64,000 nt of DNA from Chiridota heheva (GCA_020152595.1 JAIGNY010001437.1:1771501-1835500); one strand, 5' to 3'. Positions 52,301-63,330 are shown, counted from the first letter of the stretch. The notes: generated by a model from the letters alone, not told the origin. Numbers and translations are program-made.

Positions 52301-52624
52301 AATTAGGTGTAAAAAGTAAAATGCATACTCTAAAAATGAGAGAAGTAAAATGCATGCTTTAAAAATGAGAGAAGTAAAATAAATAAGTGGGCGTTATAGA
52401 GTTATCAAATCATGAGATCAGGGTTTTCAGTAACAGTCGTCAGAAGTCATAATTCATGAGAATTTACAAAATGGGCATACAGATTCAGCCCAAGGCCCAT
52501 AAAAGCTTAATCCGCTCCTGCTTCATCTGTTCCTACTATGCTGCTATGGATGAATGCCGCAATCCGCAAAAACAGGAATCGAGTGTGACTAACTGACTAA
52601 ACGACGCATCATGAAATGCAAAAT

Positions 52625-52750
52625 TGAAGGTTTTTGGTTCAGAATTAGAGGTTTTTGGTCCAAAACTGAAGATTGTTTGGTCCAAAATTGAAGGTGTTTG
52701 GTCCAAAATGGAAGGTTTTTAGTGCAACTGGAACAGTTTTGGTCCAAAAG
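52625..52750 (+). repeat. ~24-bp degenerate tandem repeat (TTTGGTCCAAAAYTGAAGG)
   Basis: Five units of TTTTGGTCCAAAATTGAAGG with substitutions. Non-coding. Confidence 0.8.
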
Positions 52751-52849
52751 TAGCAATAGTCAAATTTTACGTAATTATATTTATGGCTTCCACAATTTTT
52801 TTGGTTACGGCATGTAGGCCCCCTAATAGTCCCTTAGACACGCCACGTT

Positions 52850-53022
52850 GGTGTCATTTGTGTAGAAACGACTGAAATCGACAAGTTGTAACATCACAGC
52901 CTCAGATTCCTCTACGCCTTTAAATGTATTCAATTCAATCATTATTTGTCCTGCGATTTTGTGGCTTTAAACTCCTTGGATATGTCAGGAAATTTGTAAA
53001 GAAGAATTTAGTAATAGTTAAG
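52850..53022 (+). mobile_element. 550-bp MITE, interior fragment f
   Basis: TGTGTAGAAACGACTGAAATC, ATCACAGCCTCAGATTCCTC and CCTTGGATATGTCAGGAAAT match the interior of copies c and d; both terminal arms are missing. Confidence 0.75.
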
Positions 53023-53177
53023 GTTCCGTACTCTAAAAAGTGCTTTAACCAGAACCAAAAAGTTTTGTAGTTCCGATGTTTGTTTTTTTCTTTTCATAAG
53101 CTGATTGATTTGCAAAATTTGTAATAACTGTCATGTCATTGCATATTATTAGATATTTATCCAGAATATTTATTCAT

Positions 53178-54010
53178 AAGCCACACCCACCATGCAGATC
53201 AAAACAAATGTTGACAAAATTAGCATTTGTACAATGATTAACAACATTATCATAGCACTACAATATGAAGTAAAAACTGTTGCTTATTTATGCTATTTAA
53301 AAAAATTGTCAGAAAACCTTGCCCACTCATTAATATTCATGACATCACTACCACAATATTAAAACATAAGTACAGACCATGACCCATCTGTGTACGACAT
53401 ACGGCGTAAGTCCGATATACCGTTCATGAGATACAGTATGATGTTTACATCCTTCAGTACTTTCACTTTAAGCCACACCCACCATGCATATTAATGACAT
53501 CTGCTGATAACATAAGCATGTACACAATAATCAACAATATAATCATGACGCAAAACGGACTACACTTGCTCATTTATCACTTAAACCCCGCACACTTATT
53601 AATATTCATGAGAGTCACCACCAAAAACATTAGGGCACATATACAGACCATGCGCTATATGTGTACCACACCACATGACGTAAACCCAATTCATAGTTTT
53701 TGAGATATCTTATTTAAAAGCTTTTATTTACAATATCATATCAAGCACTGCCCACTGCGCACGTTTGAAAACAATGAATACATACACACTAGCTAACATC
53801 ATTATTATAACAAATATGAAACAAAACCGACATGTGATTGTCAAAATAAGAACATTTCAAGACTTTTATATTAATTCCCGCCAACTCATTAATAGGCATC
53901 ACCAAAAGCAATAATTCACACCTACGGAACATGGGCTATTTGTGTACCAAATATGACATGAATCCAGTTTACCATTTTTAAGATACCGTGTTTACAAGCT
54001 CTCAAGGGGG
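53178..54010 (+). repeat. Diverged tandem repeat, ~270-293-bp unit, 3 copies
   Basis: Units start at AAGCCACACCCACCATGCA (53178 and 53471) and AAGCACTGCCCACTGCGCA (53741). Shared order: CAAT..TCAACA..AT, CCC..CTCATTAATATTCATGA, ACAGACCATG.., GTGTACCA, then GAGATA. Unit 3 is the most diverged. Confidence 0.75.
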
Positions 54011-54724
54011 GCACTTCTCGAATTGATATATCTTATAAGCTATTTTTTTGCATCACCCTTCCCCCCCTTCTCCCCCATCCCACACACGCACACACTTATG
54101 ACTTCACATGTTTGATTCATAGAAAGGTTCAAAATTGTGGTACGAAATAACATTTTTTTCCATCGTAGGGCTAACAAATCCTGCGATGACGCCATACTTG
54201 GTAGTAAATGCCATTTGAGACCGGCCACCCTCGCATTTATTCCCTAAATAAAAAGGGATTATTTTCGACTAAGACAGGGTATTTGAGTTCGGGGGTGTAT
54301 GGGACGGGTGGAAAATTGCTTCCCCAGTTAGTATGTTACAAAAAACATGCGTGGAACGTGGGTAGAAATCAAGAAATGATGAGAGTGGCAGCACTGAGTC
54401 AGCAAGCTAGAAGTGCGCGCGCGTTAGACACGTTATAATGTATTGTTGCATGCATATGTAAGTGCTTACTATTAGGCATAGGAAAAACCTAAAAAAACAA
54501 ATCGTTTTGATTCTTGTTTAAAAACTCTTGCATGAAACTCTTTAAAATTGCAAGATAAAATCCTTAAAGTTATATGAATAGGTAGAGGCAACCATTAGCT
54601 AAATAAAATTAAAATGTACTTAAAAACATAAAAAAATATAAAAAATCATCAAATTGGTTACAAATTGGCAATTTTACAAATTTTTGAAGATTTTTGTGCA
54701 CAAATGGGCATTATGCACATTTTC

Positions 54725-54910
54725 ATCTCAAAAGTGGTCGGGGAGGGGAGAGGGTGGTGGTGGTGGAAGGAGACGGGGATGGGGGGGGGGGGGAGGGGGG
54801 TAACATGGCCCCTTATCCAAAATTGGGGGGAAAAGGGGAACATTTTCCAAAAAAATTGTATTGAATTTTTAAAATTTTGCTGAAAAGTGGGAGGGGACAT
54901 GTCCTCCTGT
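54725..54910 (+). repeat. G-rich tract with quadruplex potential
   Basis: A GGGG-run cluster (GGGGAGGGGAGAGGG, GGTGGTGGTGG, a G13 run at 54781-54793, GGGGGG-AAAA-GGGG). Open Gly/Trp-rich frames are artefacts. Confidence 0.75.
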
Positions 54911-55640
54911 CCCCCCACTATTTACGGCCCTGCTTTTGTGATGTATGAACGGGACATGGTCTCTATTTCCTTATGAAAATCAATTGTTGTTAAGCCTCTG
55001 CCACTCCTCTTTAAAAAAATAAAATGAAGATAATTCTAATGATTCGAGTATTTGATATCTAACCAACCCGCGCACTGGAGAAGTCATTTTGAACATTTTC
55101 AAGGTCTAAAATTGAGGGAAGATATATATAGAAAACAAAAGCATTTTGAGGTGTTTTCCTGTTCATATGACACATTTTGAAAATATATATAAAAACTTTT
55201 CAAACTTTGATTACTTATCACTTGAAAAATACACTTGCTGTTTTTAAAATTCAAAGATGCCGAAACTCAGAATTTAATGTGATGAAAAAAAAAGCATGCA
55301 GCTCAAATGGTGCAAGTGTTTTTGAAGTCGAGTATAGACTATGAGTCTGCAACTTGCAATTTTCAGAATCTTTACAGAACGTATTTTGGAAAATGATGGA
55401 TAGATCTTTTAGGGTAGAGAAATGCCTAAGGGGAAAAGCCGATGGCCTATTTTTTTCTCGAAAATGTTATCAAAATATTATATGTAATAATATTCAATAC
55501 ACTTCTCTGCAGGCCCTATAAAAAGATAAAAAGGGGCATCGCCTCAATGTCGCTTGCCCCTCAACATATGCATTGCAAGACAATCAACTTGGATATTCAA
55601 ATTTTCTCGAAATAGCATCCACGTTTGGAATTTCATTCCC
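54911..55640. other. Spacer, no supported gene
   Basis: AT-rich sequence with no recognisable domain, RNA or repeat shared with the rest of the window. Confidence 0.4.
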
Positions 55641-56051
55641 TCCTGAAGTGATTACACAAATAAATGAACTTCACCTCAAAATGTGGTGCCCCGGTCTTCC
55701 CCTCAAACCATAAGACCATTTAATAAGATCGACCATATTCCGGTGATTCTGCAACCAGTAAGTTCCCAACTGGTTATCAAACGACGACGACGACGAGTGA
55801 ACACACAATTACAAAGACGGGGTCGTCGCTTGCGTATTCGGTTATGATAGTAACAATGCTATCACGAAACGTTTAATACGACCCGAACGAGAACACAGGT
55901 ACGGACAGACATAACATCGACAACCAAGTCAATGTCCACGGCCTTTGATATCCAGTTGTGGTGCACTGGCTTGTCTACCCAACCCAGGCTTGAACCCAGG
56001 GCCTTGTGGTCTGTAGACATGTATGATAACCGCTACACCACACTTAGTAGA
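55641..56051 (-). mobile_element. S1 SINE, longest form: tRNA head, body, inverted module and tail
   Basis: Minus-strand order: TGTGGTGTAGCGGTTATCA, GGTTCAAGCCTGGG, the TGGATATCAAAGGCC module (one variant base), body, CGTCGTCGTCGTCG, TTTGATAACCAGTTGGG, GAATCACCGGAATATGG, GGTTTGAGGGGAAGACCG and GTGTAATCACTTCA. About 410 bp, the reference for the family in this window. Confidence 0.85.
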
Positions 56052-56052
56052 C

Positions 56053-56145
56053 ATGGTTATCAAAGGCCGTGGCTGTCTTTATGTAATGTCTAGCACTGGA
56101 TTATTTCAGGACGTTAAACCTTGCTATGCTATGTGACATGTTAAG
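56053..56145 (+). mobile_element. SINE-like S3, second copy, head-to-head with S1
   Basis: ATGGTTATCAAAGGCCGTGG, then ATGTCTAGCACTGGAT, CAGGACGTTAAACC and TTGCTATGCTATG. It corresponds to 45234-45320 on the opposite strand but has only two pentamers of tail. Confidence 0.75.
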
Positions 56146-57494
56146 CACACCCGTAATAAATCGATCTATTGATACCTTGATACATAACCCTATTTTGATT
56201 CGCAAACAATCAACTTCAGTTTTCTATTTCTGTTTGCTAATCGCTTTAGAAGAGTGCCACCGTCGAATTGGGCGAGTTAGAAAAATATCTTGGTGAACAA
56301 ATGATGATTTCGACCAAAGAGACTCTATCTTTAATCAAGTACGATACTTGTATGGGTTATTGATTGGTATATGTGTATTTTTAGGTCACTTTTGATGTAT
56401 TCGTCTCAATTACAGTATTTTTTTTTGTATCTGAATTTGTGAGTGATTTTATAGTAGGCCTTAAGACCAGTTGCGCGAATAAGACTATCGCGGCAAAAGT
56501 AGTTGGGAAAAATCCCCACTCCCATCGATAAATGTTGAATGTCGCATTTTACCATCTTTATAATTGTTGAGCTTTTGTTCCAACACTTGTAAGTTGTGGC
56601 CACGATTGTTAGTTATTAGTTACCATGGATGCTAAAATGCTGAATGCTTGCTCTGAGAAAATCCAATACTATCAATAATTCACAGTCACCATAAAAACCA
56701 TAGGGGTCCACAAGTTCTATGCTGTATTGAGGTGGTCGGTTCGACGTAAACGTGTACGGGCTCGGTACGGTTTTGCCAACTTAAAGGGGAAACTTTATCA
56801 TTACAGTCAATGGGATTTCTTTATGAATACTTGTGTCGCCTCAGCCAGTCAGCGAAAATTAATGGTACTCATATATATTGGAAACTACTGTCTAGTAATA
56901 CACAACTTTTTTTAAGAAAAAAAAAATCTGTGAGTATTTTTAGCAAAATGACAAAAAACATGTTTTTCTCCCGTTGACTGCAATGATAAGTGACTTTGTT
57001 TTCCCCTTTGACTGAAGTTTGAGATCGTCAAAATAGCATTGTTACGTCGCCGTGCACCACAACATTCCCGGATGTTCGGCCTAAATGGAAAAAACCTAAA
57101 ATTGTGTTGGTTTTTGTTTCTTTCTTGAAAATCCCCCAATAAAAATTTCTTCCAAATTAGTAAAAAAAGGGAAGATTTGAAGCTACTTTGAAAGCCATGG
57201 TACTTTGCAACCTATATCAAATTTATTGACATAAGTATTAGGTACTTGGGCTATATAGTGAATGAATAGCTATCACTATTCTTTTGTGACACAAATTTGA
57301 ACCACTATTTTAGATTTGTTGATGATAAAGGAAATAGCTGGATATAACTTGATTGTGTGTGAATTTTCAATTTATGTGTGGCATTCTACTCAATTAAAAC
57401 ATTTTCCAACTTAATATTTATTGCTATTGCTTTTTTTCCTCAAGCAGATGTACTTTTGAGTTCAAACGCTGAGTGAGTGACTGCATCTGACATC
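56146..57494. other. Region upstream of ANAPC4
   Basis: Should contain the ANAPC4 promoter or 5' UTR exon, but no TATA box or CpG-rich block is evident. Holds the inverted copy of the 3.7-kb dispersed repeat at 56930-57085. Confidence 0.4.
56930..57085 (-). repeat. Inverted copy of the 3.7-kb dispersed repeat
   Basis: CATTGACTGCAATGAT-like (TTGACTGCAATGATAAGTGA), TTCCCCTTTGACTGAAG, GCATTGTTACGTCGCCGTGCA and CAACATTCCCGGATGT are complements of 3735-3870. Confidence 0.75.
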
Positions 57495-57605
57495 ATGCAG
57501 CAGTGTTTTCGTCAACTAGAGGAGAAAAACTTGCCCTCAGAGGTCCATTTGATGCAATGGTCTCCAAAGATGGATCTGATTGCACTAGCAAACAAAAATG
57601 GAGAG
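57495..57605 (+). CDS. ANAPC4: ANAPC4 exon 1 (start codon, first propeller strands)
   Basis: This exon encodes 37 residues starting MQQCFRQLEEKNLPSE and ending in LANKNGE. The donor is GAG|GTATAT, phase 0. Reading through the donor gives an open frame to 57878, but that extension is AT-rich and unlike APC4, so it is intron. The extent of the 5' UTR is not visible; a poly-pyrimidine tract and CAG at about 57427-57447 could be an acceptor for a spliced leader exon. Confidence 0.88.
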
Positions 57606-60600
57606 GTATATTACTTTATATTTGATGAAAGTAAAAGTGATACTACTGTGTACAAGTTAAAACAAACTGAATATATGATTAATTTTTATGAAATAAATGT
57701 TTGTAAAAAATTTGTGAATGAGGGGAATGAAAATTGTAGATACACATGTAAAAGATATCTGTATATGCTTATTTCTCATGTTTTGCTTTGTATTTCAATT
57801 AACATATCATTGATTACTGTATATAACGGGCAAAATCAAATCAAATGTGGACATTTGGAGGCAAGATATCATGACTGACATAACGTTTCATTATTTGTTG
57901 ATATACATTCCATTCATGAATAATTTTTCACTTTGTAGGGCTTTCTTAGGCTGAAAATGGTCAGATTAATATTTTGAGGTGAAATTTTTTTCCCCAAATT
58001 CTATGCTGTCATCAAGTGTTTACTCTTTTAATGAATTACAAAAAAATCCAGTTTACATCTGGTAGGAGTGTTATCCTAACCACTCAAGAAAAGGACATAC
58101 TTATTGAAACAAAAAACACAGTATCTAAAATCTAAAAAAATTGATTAATGTATAATCAAAAACCAAATAGTCAACTGAAAACTGTAACAGTTTTGAATGT
58201 TACTAACAGTTCTGATGCCCAAAGCTGTATACTATACATGGCAGTAAATTATTTTACATTTTTAAATGCCTTACTGCTTCAAAGGCAAACTAGAAGCAAA
58301 ATAAATTGATATTTGCTGCCAAATATTTTGTACGTCTCGTAATTTACATAGATGACACTGGGGTGGAAATTTATTAAAATTTAGGGTCTTCTGCTCTAGG
58401 TTATTTTACAGAGACTCACATGGCAGAAACAGCCAATTTGGACACTGCCCTCTATTGGTGATGAAGAAGGGAAAGATGTCACTGGTTTAGCATGGAGACC
58501 TGATGGAAAAGGTGATATAGAAAGAATTTCACCCTCACACCCTCCTTATTTATCAGTGGGTGGGGTTAAATGTACACATCTCAGTTTGTTTATGTCTCCA
58601 CAATGATATGTTAGATATCAATGACACGTAGCTTGTTTGTCTTGGTAATGAATAGCAATTTGCATGAGGCATGTGAAATGGATTAGATTAATATTTATGA
58701 GTTTGTGGGTCTTTATGGAACTTTACCACAAGAAGCTTGAAAGTCTTATTTCCCATTCAAGTGTGTTAGGATTAGACACACACACAGAGTAGCCACACAT
58801 GTGTATGATGTCGTATAGTCAAGTAAATGTAAGGAAAGAAATCACCCAGAGACTGCAGCATGTAAAATTCTTCTCACATGTTCTGCTCCTCTTCTGAATA
58901 TATACATAATTAATAAAAGAGTAAACATAATTTGCATAACCTCATTTGCATACATTCCTTGAACAAGTGTTACTCATATGACAAAATGTTTTACAAGGAA
59001 GTAAATAACATTGATATTCATCACACGATATTTCATGAATTGTAGAATAGTGGTGTGAGGTACTTGCCATAAAGATGTATCTTAATCAGTTGATGGTTTA
59101 TGTTCTCATAACTGATACCATTCATACCAAATTATCAATCGGTGTGTATCCATAATACCAAGACAAATTATCAATCGGTGTGTATCCATAATACCAAGAC
59201 AAATTATCAATCAGTGTGTATCCATAATACCAAGACAAATTATCAATCAGTGTGTATCCATAATACCAAGACAAATTATCAATCGGTGTGTAGCCATAAT
59301 ACCAAGACAAATTATCAATCAGTATGTATCCATAATACCAAGACAAATTATCAATCAGTGTGTATCCGTAATACCAAGACAAATTATCAATCGGTGTGTA
59401 GCCATAGTACCAAGACAAATTATTAATCGGTGTGTATCCATAATACCAAGACAAATTATCAATCAGTGTGTATCCATAATACCAAGACAAATTATCAATC
59501 GGTGTGTAGCCATAATACCAAGACAAATTATCAATCAGTGTGTATCCATAATACCAAGACAAATTATCAATCAGTGTGTATCCATAATACCAAGACAAAT
59601 TATCAATCGGTGTGTAGCCATAATACCAAGACAAATTATTAATCGGTGTGTATCCATAATACCAAGACAAATTATCAATCGGTGTGTATCCATAATACCA
59701 AGACAAATCATCAATCGGTGTGTATCCATAATACCAAGACAAATTATCAATCAGTGTGTATCCATAATACCAAGACAAATTATCAATCGGTGTGTATCCA
59801 TAATACCAAGACAAATTATTAATCGGTGTGTATCCATAATACCAAGACAAATTATCAATCGGTGTGTATCCATAATACCAAGACAAATTATCAATCAGTG
59901 TGTATCCATAATACCAAGACAAATTATCAATCGTGTGTATCCATAATACCAAGACAAATTATCAATCGGTGTGTATCCATAATACCAAGACAAATTATCA
60001 ATCGGTGTGTATCCATAATACCAAGACAAATTATCAATCGGTGTGTATCCATAATACCAAGACAAATTATCAATCGGTGTGTATCCATAATACCAAGACA
60101 AATTCAGGGCTTCAACTCATTACTATACAACATTTCAACATCCAAACTGTAAAACACTTGTGCTCTCTGGTATATAATTATTGTTATATTGATTATACTC
60201 AAATTAAACATCATACAATTTTAGGTCCGTTGATGTGTACAGAGTGATAGAAATAGGTTTAATGTTTCACTTTTTCAGTCTCTCATTTGTACATTACGCC
60301 CAATCCTCGCTATAAATTTTCAGTCTTTTTTACTCCCAAGATCCTCCATTTTGATGGGTATAGCTTTTAGACTCTGCTAGAGGCAATTAGGAAACCCTCT
60401 ACAAATACTTCAGTGATTTTACACTTCAGTTTTACACTCCCAATCATATATATGCACACAATGGAACTATTGTGAAGAGCCAGTTATTGGTTACTGCAGG
60501 GCCAAGTCATGCATGTAATGTGGGGCTGAGGATTCATTTGGACTTAAAAAAGGATGTTTTCATCAGTGAGTTATTATCTACCTACTGTGGTGTAGCGGTT

Positions 60601-62036
60601 ATTATACCTGTCTACAGACCACGAGGCCCCGGGTTCAATCCTGGGGTGGGTAGACACGCCAGTGCACCACAACTGGTTATCAAAGGCCGTGGACATTGAC
60701 TTGGTTGTCGATGTTATGTCTGTCCGTACGTCGTACCTGTGTTCTCGTTCGGGTCGTATTAAGCGTTTCGTGATAGCATTTGTACTATCATAACCGAATA
60801 CGCAGGCGACGACCCCGTCATTGTAATTGTGTGTTCAACTCTCTCAGTGAGTTATAAACACTCTGGTGAGTTTGGGTTCATTGGACTGAAAATTTATAGC
60901 CAGAGTTATTCATCATGTATGCAGTGTCATGTTCACTTGGTCTTTCTATCATACTTGAATCTGATGTCAAATATAACATTTTATGAATATTCTTTGCCGT
61001 TGCTCGTGAAGCATTGAAATCATTTATTTCCCCGAATATCATATGTGCATTTTTCCTCACTCCTCAGTTTATTTATATCTTTTGTGTTTTTAGTCTTCCA
61101 TATTTAATTTTTGCCCTGTGGAATGGCACAGGATAAAAGGCTATCGTATGTATACAAAAATAAGTTTACATCTGAACATTCACAGTACTATCTGTTGGAT
61201 ACAAAAATGGAAAGCTCTTACTGTGCAGTGTAGAGGGAGCTCGCATCATTCACAGTCAAGACATGGGTCATCCAGTAACCTGCATGCAATGGGTCATCAC
61301 CAAGGCAACTGAAGGGATGCAAACAGGGCAATATGAAGAAGGGACAAGTCTTTATCAAGATGGATCAGATCATTTCTTACCTCCTTTACCATCTCTTTCA
61401 AAAGTGTAAGAAACATTTCAAGGCTGAGTATTTTTAAAAGAATTTATGCTCTGTGTTGAAAATTGAATTTTGTTGTTGTAATTTTTATTTTATTTCCATG
61501 TTAAAAGGTTGTTCAACTTTAAAACATTTCTTAAATTTTTGTAAATTTCCTAGAATATTTCAGGCACATAAACAGGGGTTGGGGACACAAAGGCACATAA
61601 CCAGGGGTTGGGGGACATAAGCACTCCAAGAGGGGCAACTTGGGCAGATTCTTTATGAACTCATGTTATATTTTATACATTTTTTATTTGATGTAGAGGA
61701 AGGGGGGCGGGGGATACCTTCACAAGGACCCCCTGTTCCACATGATGGTTATGAGCCTGGAAGACCTTTATTATTATATTCAATTTTATTTTTATAAAGT
61801 TGGAACCCAAAAAACAATATATTCAATGGATTAATTTCACATAGAGATTAAGTTTGCTTCAAACATTCAAAGCTGTCAAATCATGTGCACTTTGTAAATA
61901 TAATCAATTTCAAGTGAGCTATTGTTAAAAGGTCTTGTTCATAAATTCTTAGTTGTATTTATATTTTGCTCATCAGGTCTAAAGCTGCCTATGAAGAAGA
62001 TGCTGAAGATGTGAAGAAGTTAAAAGATCAAAAACA
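57495..62036 (+). CDS. ANAPC4: Anaphase-promoting complex subunit 4, 5' part (four exons; gene continues past the window)
   Basis: APC4 is a scaffold subunit of the APC/C, the E3 ubiquitin ligase that marks cyclins and securin for degradation. Its N-terminal half is a WD40-like propeller that sits in the APC1/APC5 platform. Four exons join in a consistent reading frame: 57495-57605, 58400-58511, 61186-61405 and 61977-62036 (111, 112, 220 and 60 nt; about 167 residues against roughly 800 in vertebrate orthologues). Identification rests on collinear motifs remembered from the human protein: WSPKxDLIALANxxGE in exon 1, VTGLAWRPDGK across exons 2-3, and FLPPLPSLSK in exon 3 (human LLLPKLPTLPK). 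All visible introns are GT..AG. I chose the ATG at 57495; an in-frame GTG at 57477 is not a plausible eukaryotic start. The rest of the gene must lie beyond base 64000. The introns are heavily invaded by repeats. Confidence 0.9.
58400..58511 (+). CDS. ANAPC4: ANAPC4 exon 2
   Basis: The acceptor is CTCTAG|GTT. The peptide VILQRLTWQKQPIWTLP aligns with the human VLLHRLASFHRVW segment directly after GE, and VTGLAWRPDGK follows. The exon ends in phase 1 at AAAG|GTGATA. The same acceptor-donor pair leaves no stop in the frame continued from exon 1. Confidence 0.88.
59122..60106 (+). repeat. 36-bp minisatellite, ~27 copies, in ANAPC4 intron 2
   Basis: Unit: ATCAATCGGTGTG + TATCCATAATACCAAG + ACAAATT. 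Variants alternate at a few sites (CGG/CAG, TATCC/TAGCC, ATC/ATT). One unit near 59935 is 35 bp, having lost a G. Because 36 is a multiple of three, long frames stay open on both strands (minus strand reads GYTPIDNLSWYY repeats); there is no splice or start evidence that they are translated. Confidence 0.97.
60575..60844 (+). mobile_element. S1 SINE, tRNA-headed short form with perfect 11-bp target-site duplication
   Basis: CAGTGAGTTAT at 60564-60574 is exactly repeated at 60845-60855. Between them: TACTGTGGTGTAGCGGTTA (A box), GGTTCAATCCTGGGG (B box), the AACTGGTTATCAAAGGCC module, body, and an end in GTGTGTTCAACTCTCT. It lies in ANAPC4 intron 2 in the sense orientation. The perfect duplication and the consensus-like body suggest a recent insertion. 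Confidence 0.95.
61186..61405 (+). CDS. ANAPC4: ANAPC4 exon 3
   Basis: The acceptor is TTCACAG|TACTA, restoring phase 1. The peptide runs VLSVGYKNGKLLLCSVEGA, then HPVTCMQW (human APVSCMHW), then FLPPLPSLSKV. I use the donor AAAGT|GTAAGA (phase 2), because the alternative donor two bases upstream would give an immediate stop in exon 4. Confidence 0.87.
61977..62036 (+). CDS. ANAPC4: ANAPC4 exon 4
   Basis: This is a short 60-nt exon between CATCAG|GTCT and AAACA|GTAAGT. It encodes an acidic/basic linker containing SKAAYEEDAEDVKKLKDQK, comparable in place to the linker after the LPTLPK segment of human APC4, which is poorly conserved. The assignment rests on phase, splice signals and position more than on sequence identity. 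Confidence 0.75.
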
Positions 62037-62129
62037 GTAAGTGTTGTAACTTTGGATTGCTCACAGTTTTAATTGGCATTTGGATGGTAACAGTTTTTAT
62101 TGACATTTCGATCGGTAACAGTTTTTATT

Positions 62130-63330
62130 GGTGAGCATGTGAAGCATAATACGAACCTATGTTAATGTTAAAGTTTTTTGAGAATTCCTCGGAAAATGTT
62201 AAAAATTTCTTCAGATATCCTCATGGAAGGCTTGAAATTCCTTACTAAATTTTACAGTTTTTCAGAGACTCTTAAGACAGGTTGAAGACTAGTTTCCTTA
62301 CAAAGTCTACAAAATATTTGATATTTCCTTGAAAATAACTGTAAGATGATATAATTTCACAAAATTTTTCATAAATCTCCAAGTGTCTCTCATAACACTA
62401 GAAGTTTAAAACCCTTAAACTTCTTTAAAATATTTGTGTACCAACGGCTGTATCAGGCATGATTATTATTATGTTTATTTGCATAAATTTGCTACAGTGT
62501 TTGAACTGACAAGAGTTTTTGGTGAGCATGCGAAGCATAATGCGAACCTATGTAATGGCAATTTCGTCTGTCCGGCCATCCACAGTTTTTCTTAAGATTT
62601 CCTCAGAAATGTTAAAGTTTTTTGAGAATTCCTCAGAAAATTTTAAAGTTTCTTCAGAGTTCCTCAGAAAAAGTTAAAGTTTCTTTAGATATTCTAAAGG
62701 AAGGATTGAATTTCCTTAGAAAATGTTACGGTTTTTCAAAGACACTTAACCCTTACTCTACCACGCGGCGATATTATCGCGTTTGGGGTGCCCGTCTTTG
62801 GCCCCCTCCCGAGCGCATTTAAAAAAAGTGCTGGTAGAGAAGGGTTAATCAACCCGCGACATATCGCCAACCGAAAATATAGACAGCATGATCGGTGGCG
62901 CCCAGCGGGTCCCAAAGCGGAAGGGCTCGACTCTTCTGCCTGGAAGACAGAGGACCCTTCAATAATCACGCCTTGATTAAATACCACGCGGCGATATTAT
63001 CGCCGCTTGGGTGCCCGTCTTTGGCCCGCCTCCCGAGCGCATTTTCAAAAAGTGCTGGTAGAGTAAGGGTTAAGACAGGTTGAAGACTAGTTTCCTGAAA
63101 AAGTCTACAAAACATGCAAAATTTCCTTAGAAGATAACTGTAAAATAATATAATTATCCAAAATTCTTCAGAGATACTCAAGCATCTCTCTCATAGCACT
63201 GGAGATTTAAATTCCTTAAAATTCTTCAAATTATTTTGGCACCAATGGTTGTGTCAGGCATGATTATTAAACTCTGCCTTTATTGTTGTGGTCATTTGCA
63301 TAAAGTTGCTACAGTATATGAACTGACCAG
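62130..63330 (+). repeat. Local tandem duplication (~390-bp unit) in ANAPC4 intron 4
   Basis: GGTGAGCATGTGAAGCATAAT (62131) and GGTGAGCATGCGAAGCATAAT (62521) start two homologous units; each continues through GTTGAAGACTAGTTTCCT, GTGTCTCTCATAACACT-like sequence and CAGGCATGATTATT to CTACAGT..GAACTGAC. Unit 2 is longer because it contains the 320-bp MITE composite. A third, short echo is at 63475-63570. Confidence 0.85.
62750..63069 (+). mobile_element. TTAA-flanked composite MITE, second copy
   Basis: CCCTTACTCTACCACG at the left end and GGTAGAGTAAGGG at the right are perfect inverted ends, with TTAA at 62746-62749 and 63070-63073. Internally: unit 1 (to 62844), another TTAA (62845-62848), the spacer shared with 362-502, then unit 2 lacking its own left CTTTACTCT. 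The neighbouring duplicate (62272-62275) shows the uninterrupted TTAA. Confidence 0.92.

Noticed and set aside
57606..57878. Extension of ANAPC4 exon 1 to the stop at 57878
   Set aside because: The sequence after GAG|GTATAT is AT-rich and unlike APC4, while exon 2 continues the homologous peptide in phase.
59122..60106. CRISPR-like array with 36-bp repeat
   Set aside because: Repeats are contiguous with no unique spacers, and the context is a eukaryotic intron.
59122..60247. Long repeat protein on either strand (GYTPIDNLSWYY units)
   Set aside because: Open only because the 36-bp period is a multiple of three; it lies in an ANAPC4 intron and breaks at a 1-bp deletion near 59935.
60589..60660. 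Possible true tRNA gene (A and B boxes)
   Set aside because: No acceptor-stem pairing or standard anticodon arm could be drawn, and the same head recurs attached to SINE bodies with target-site duplications.
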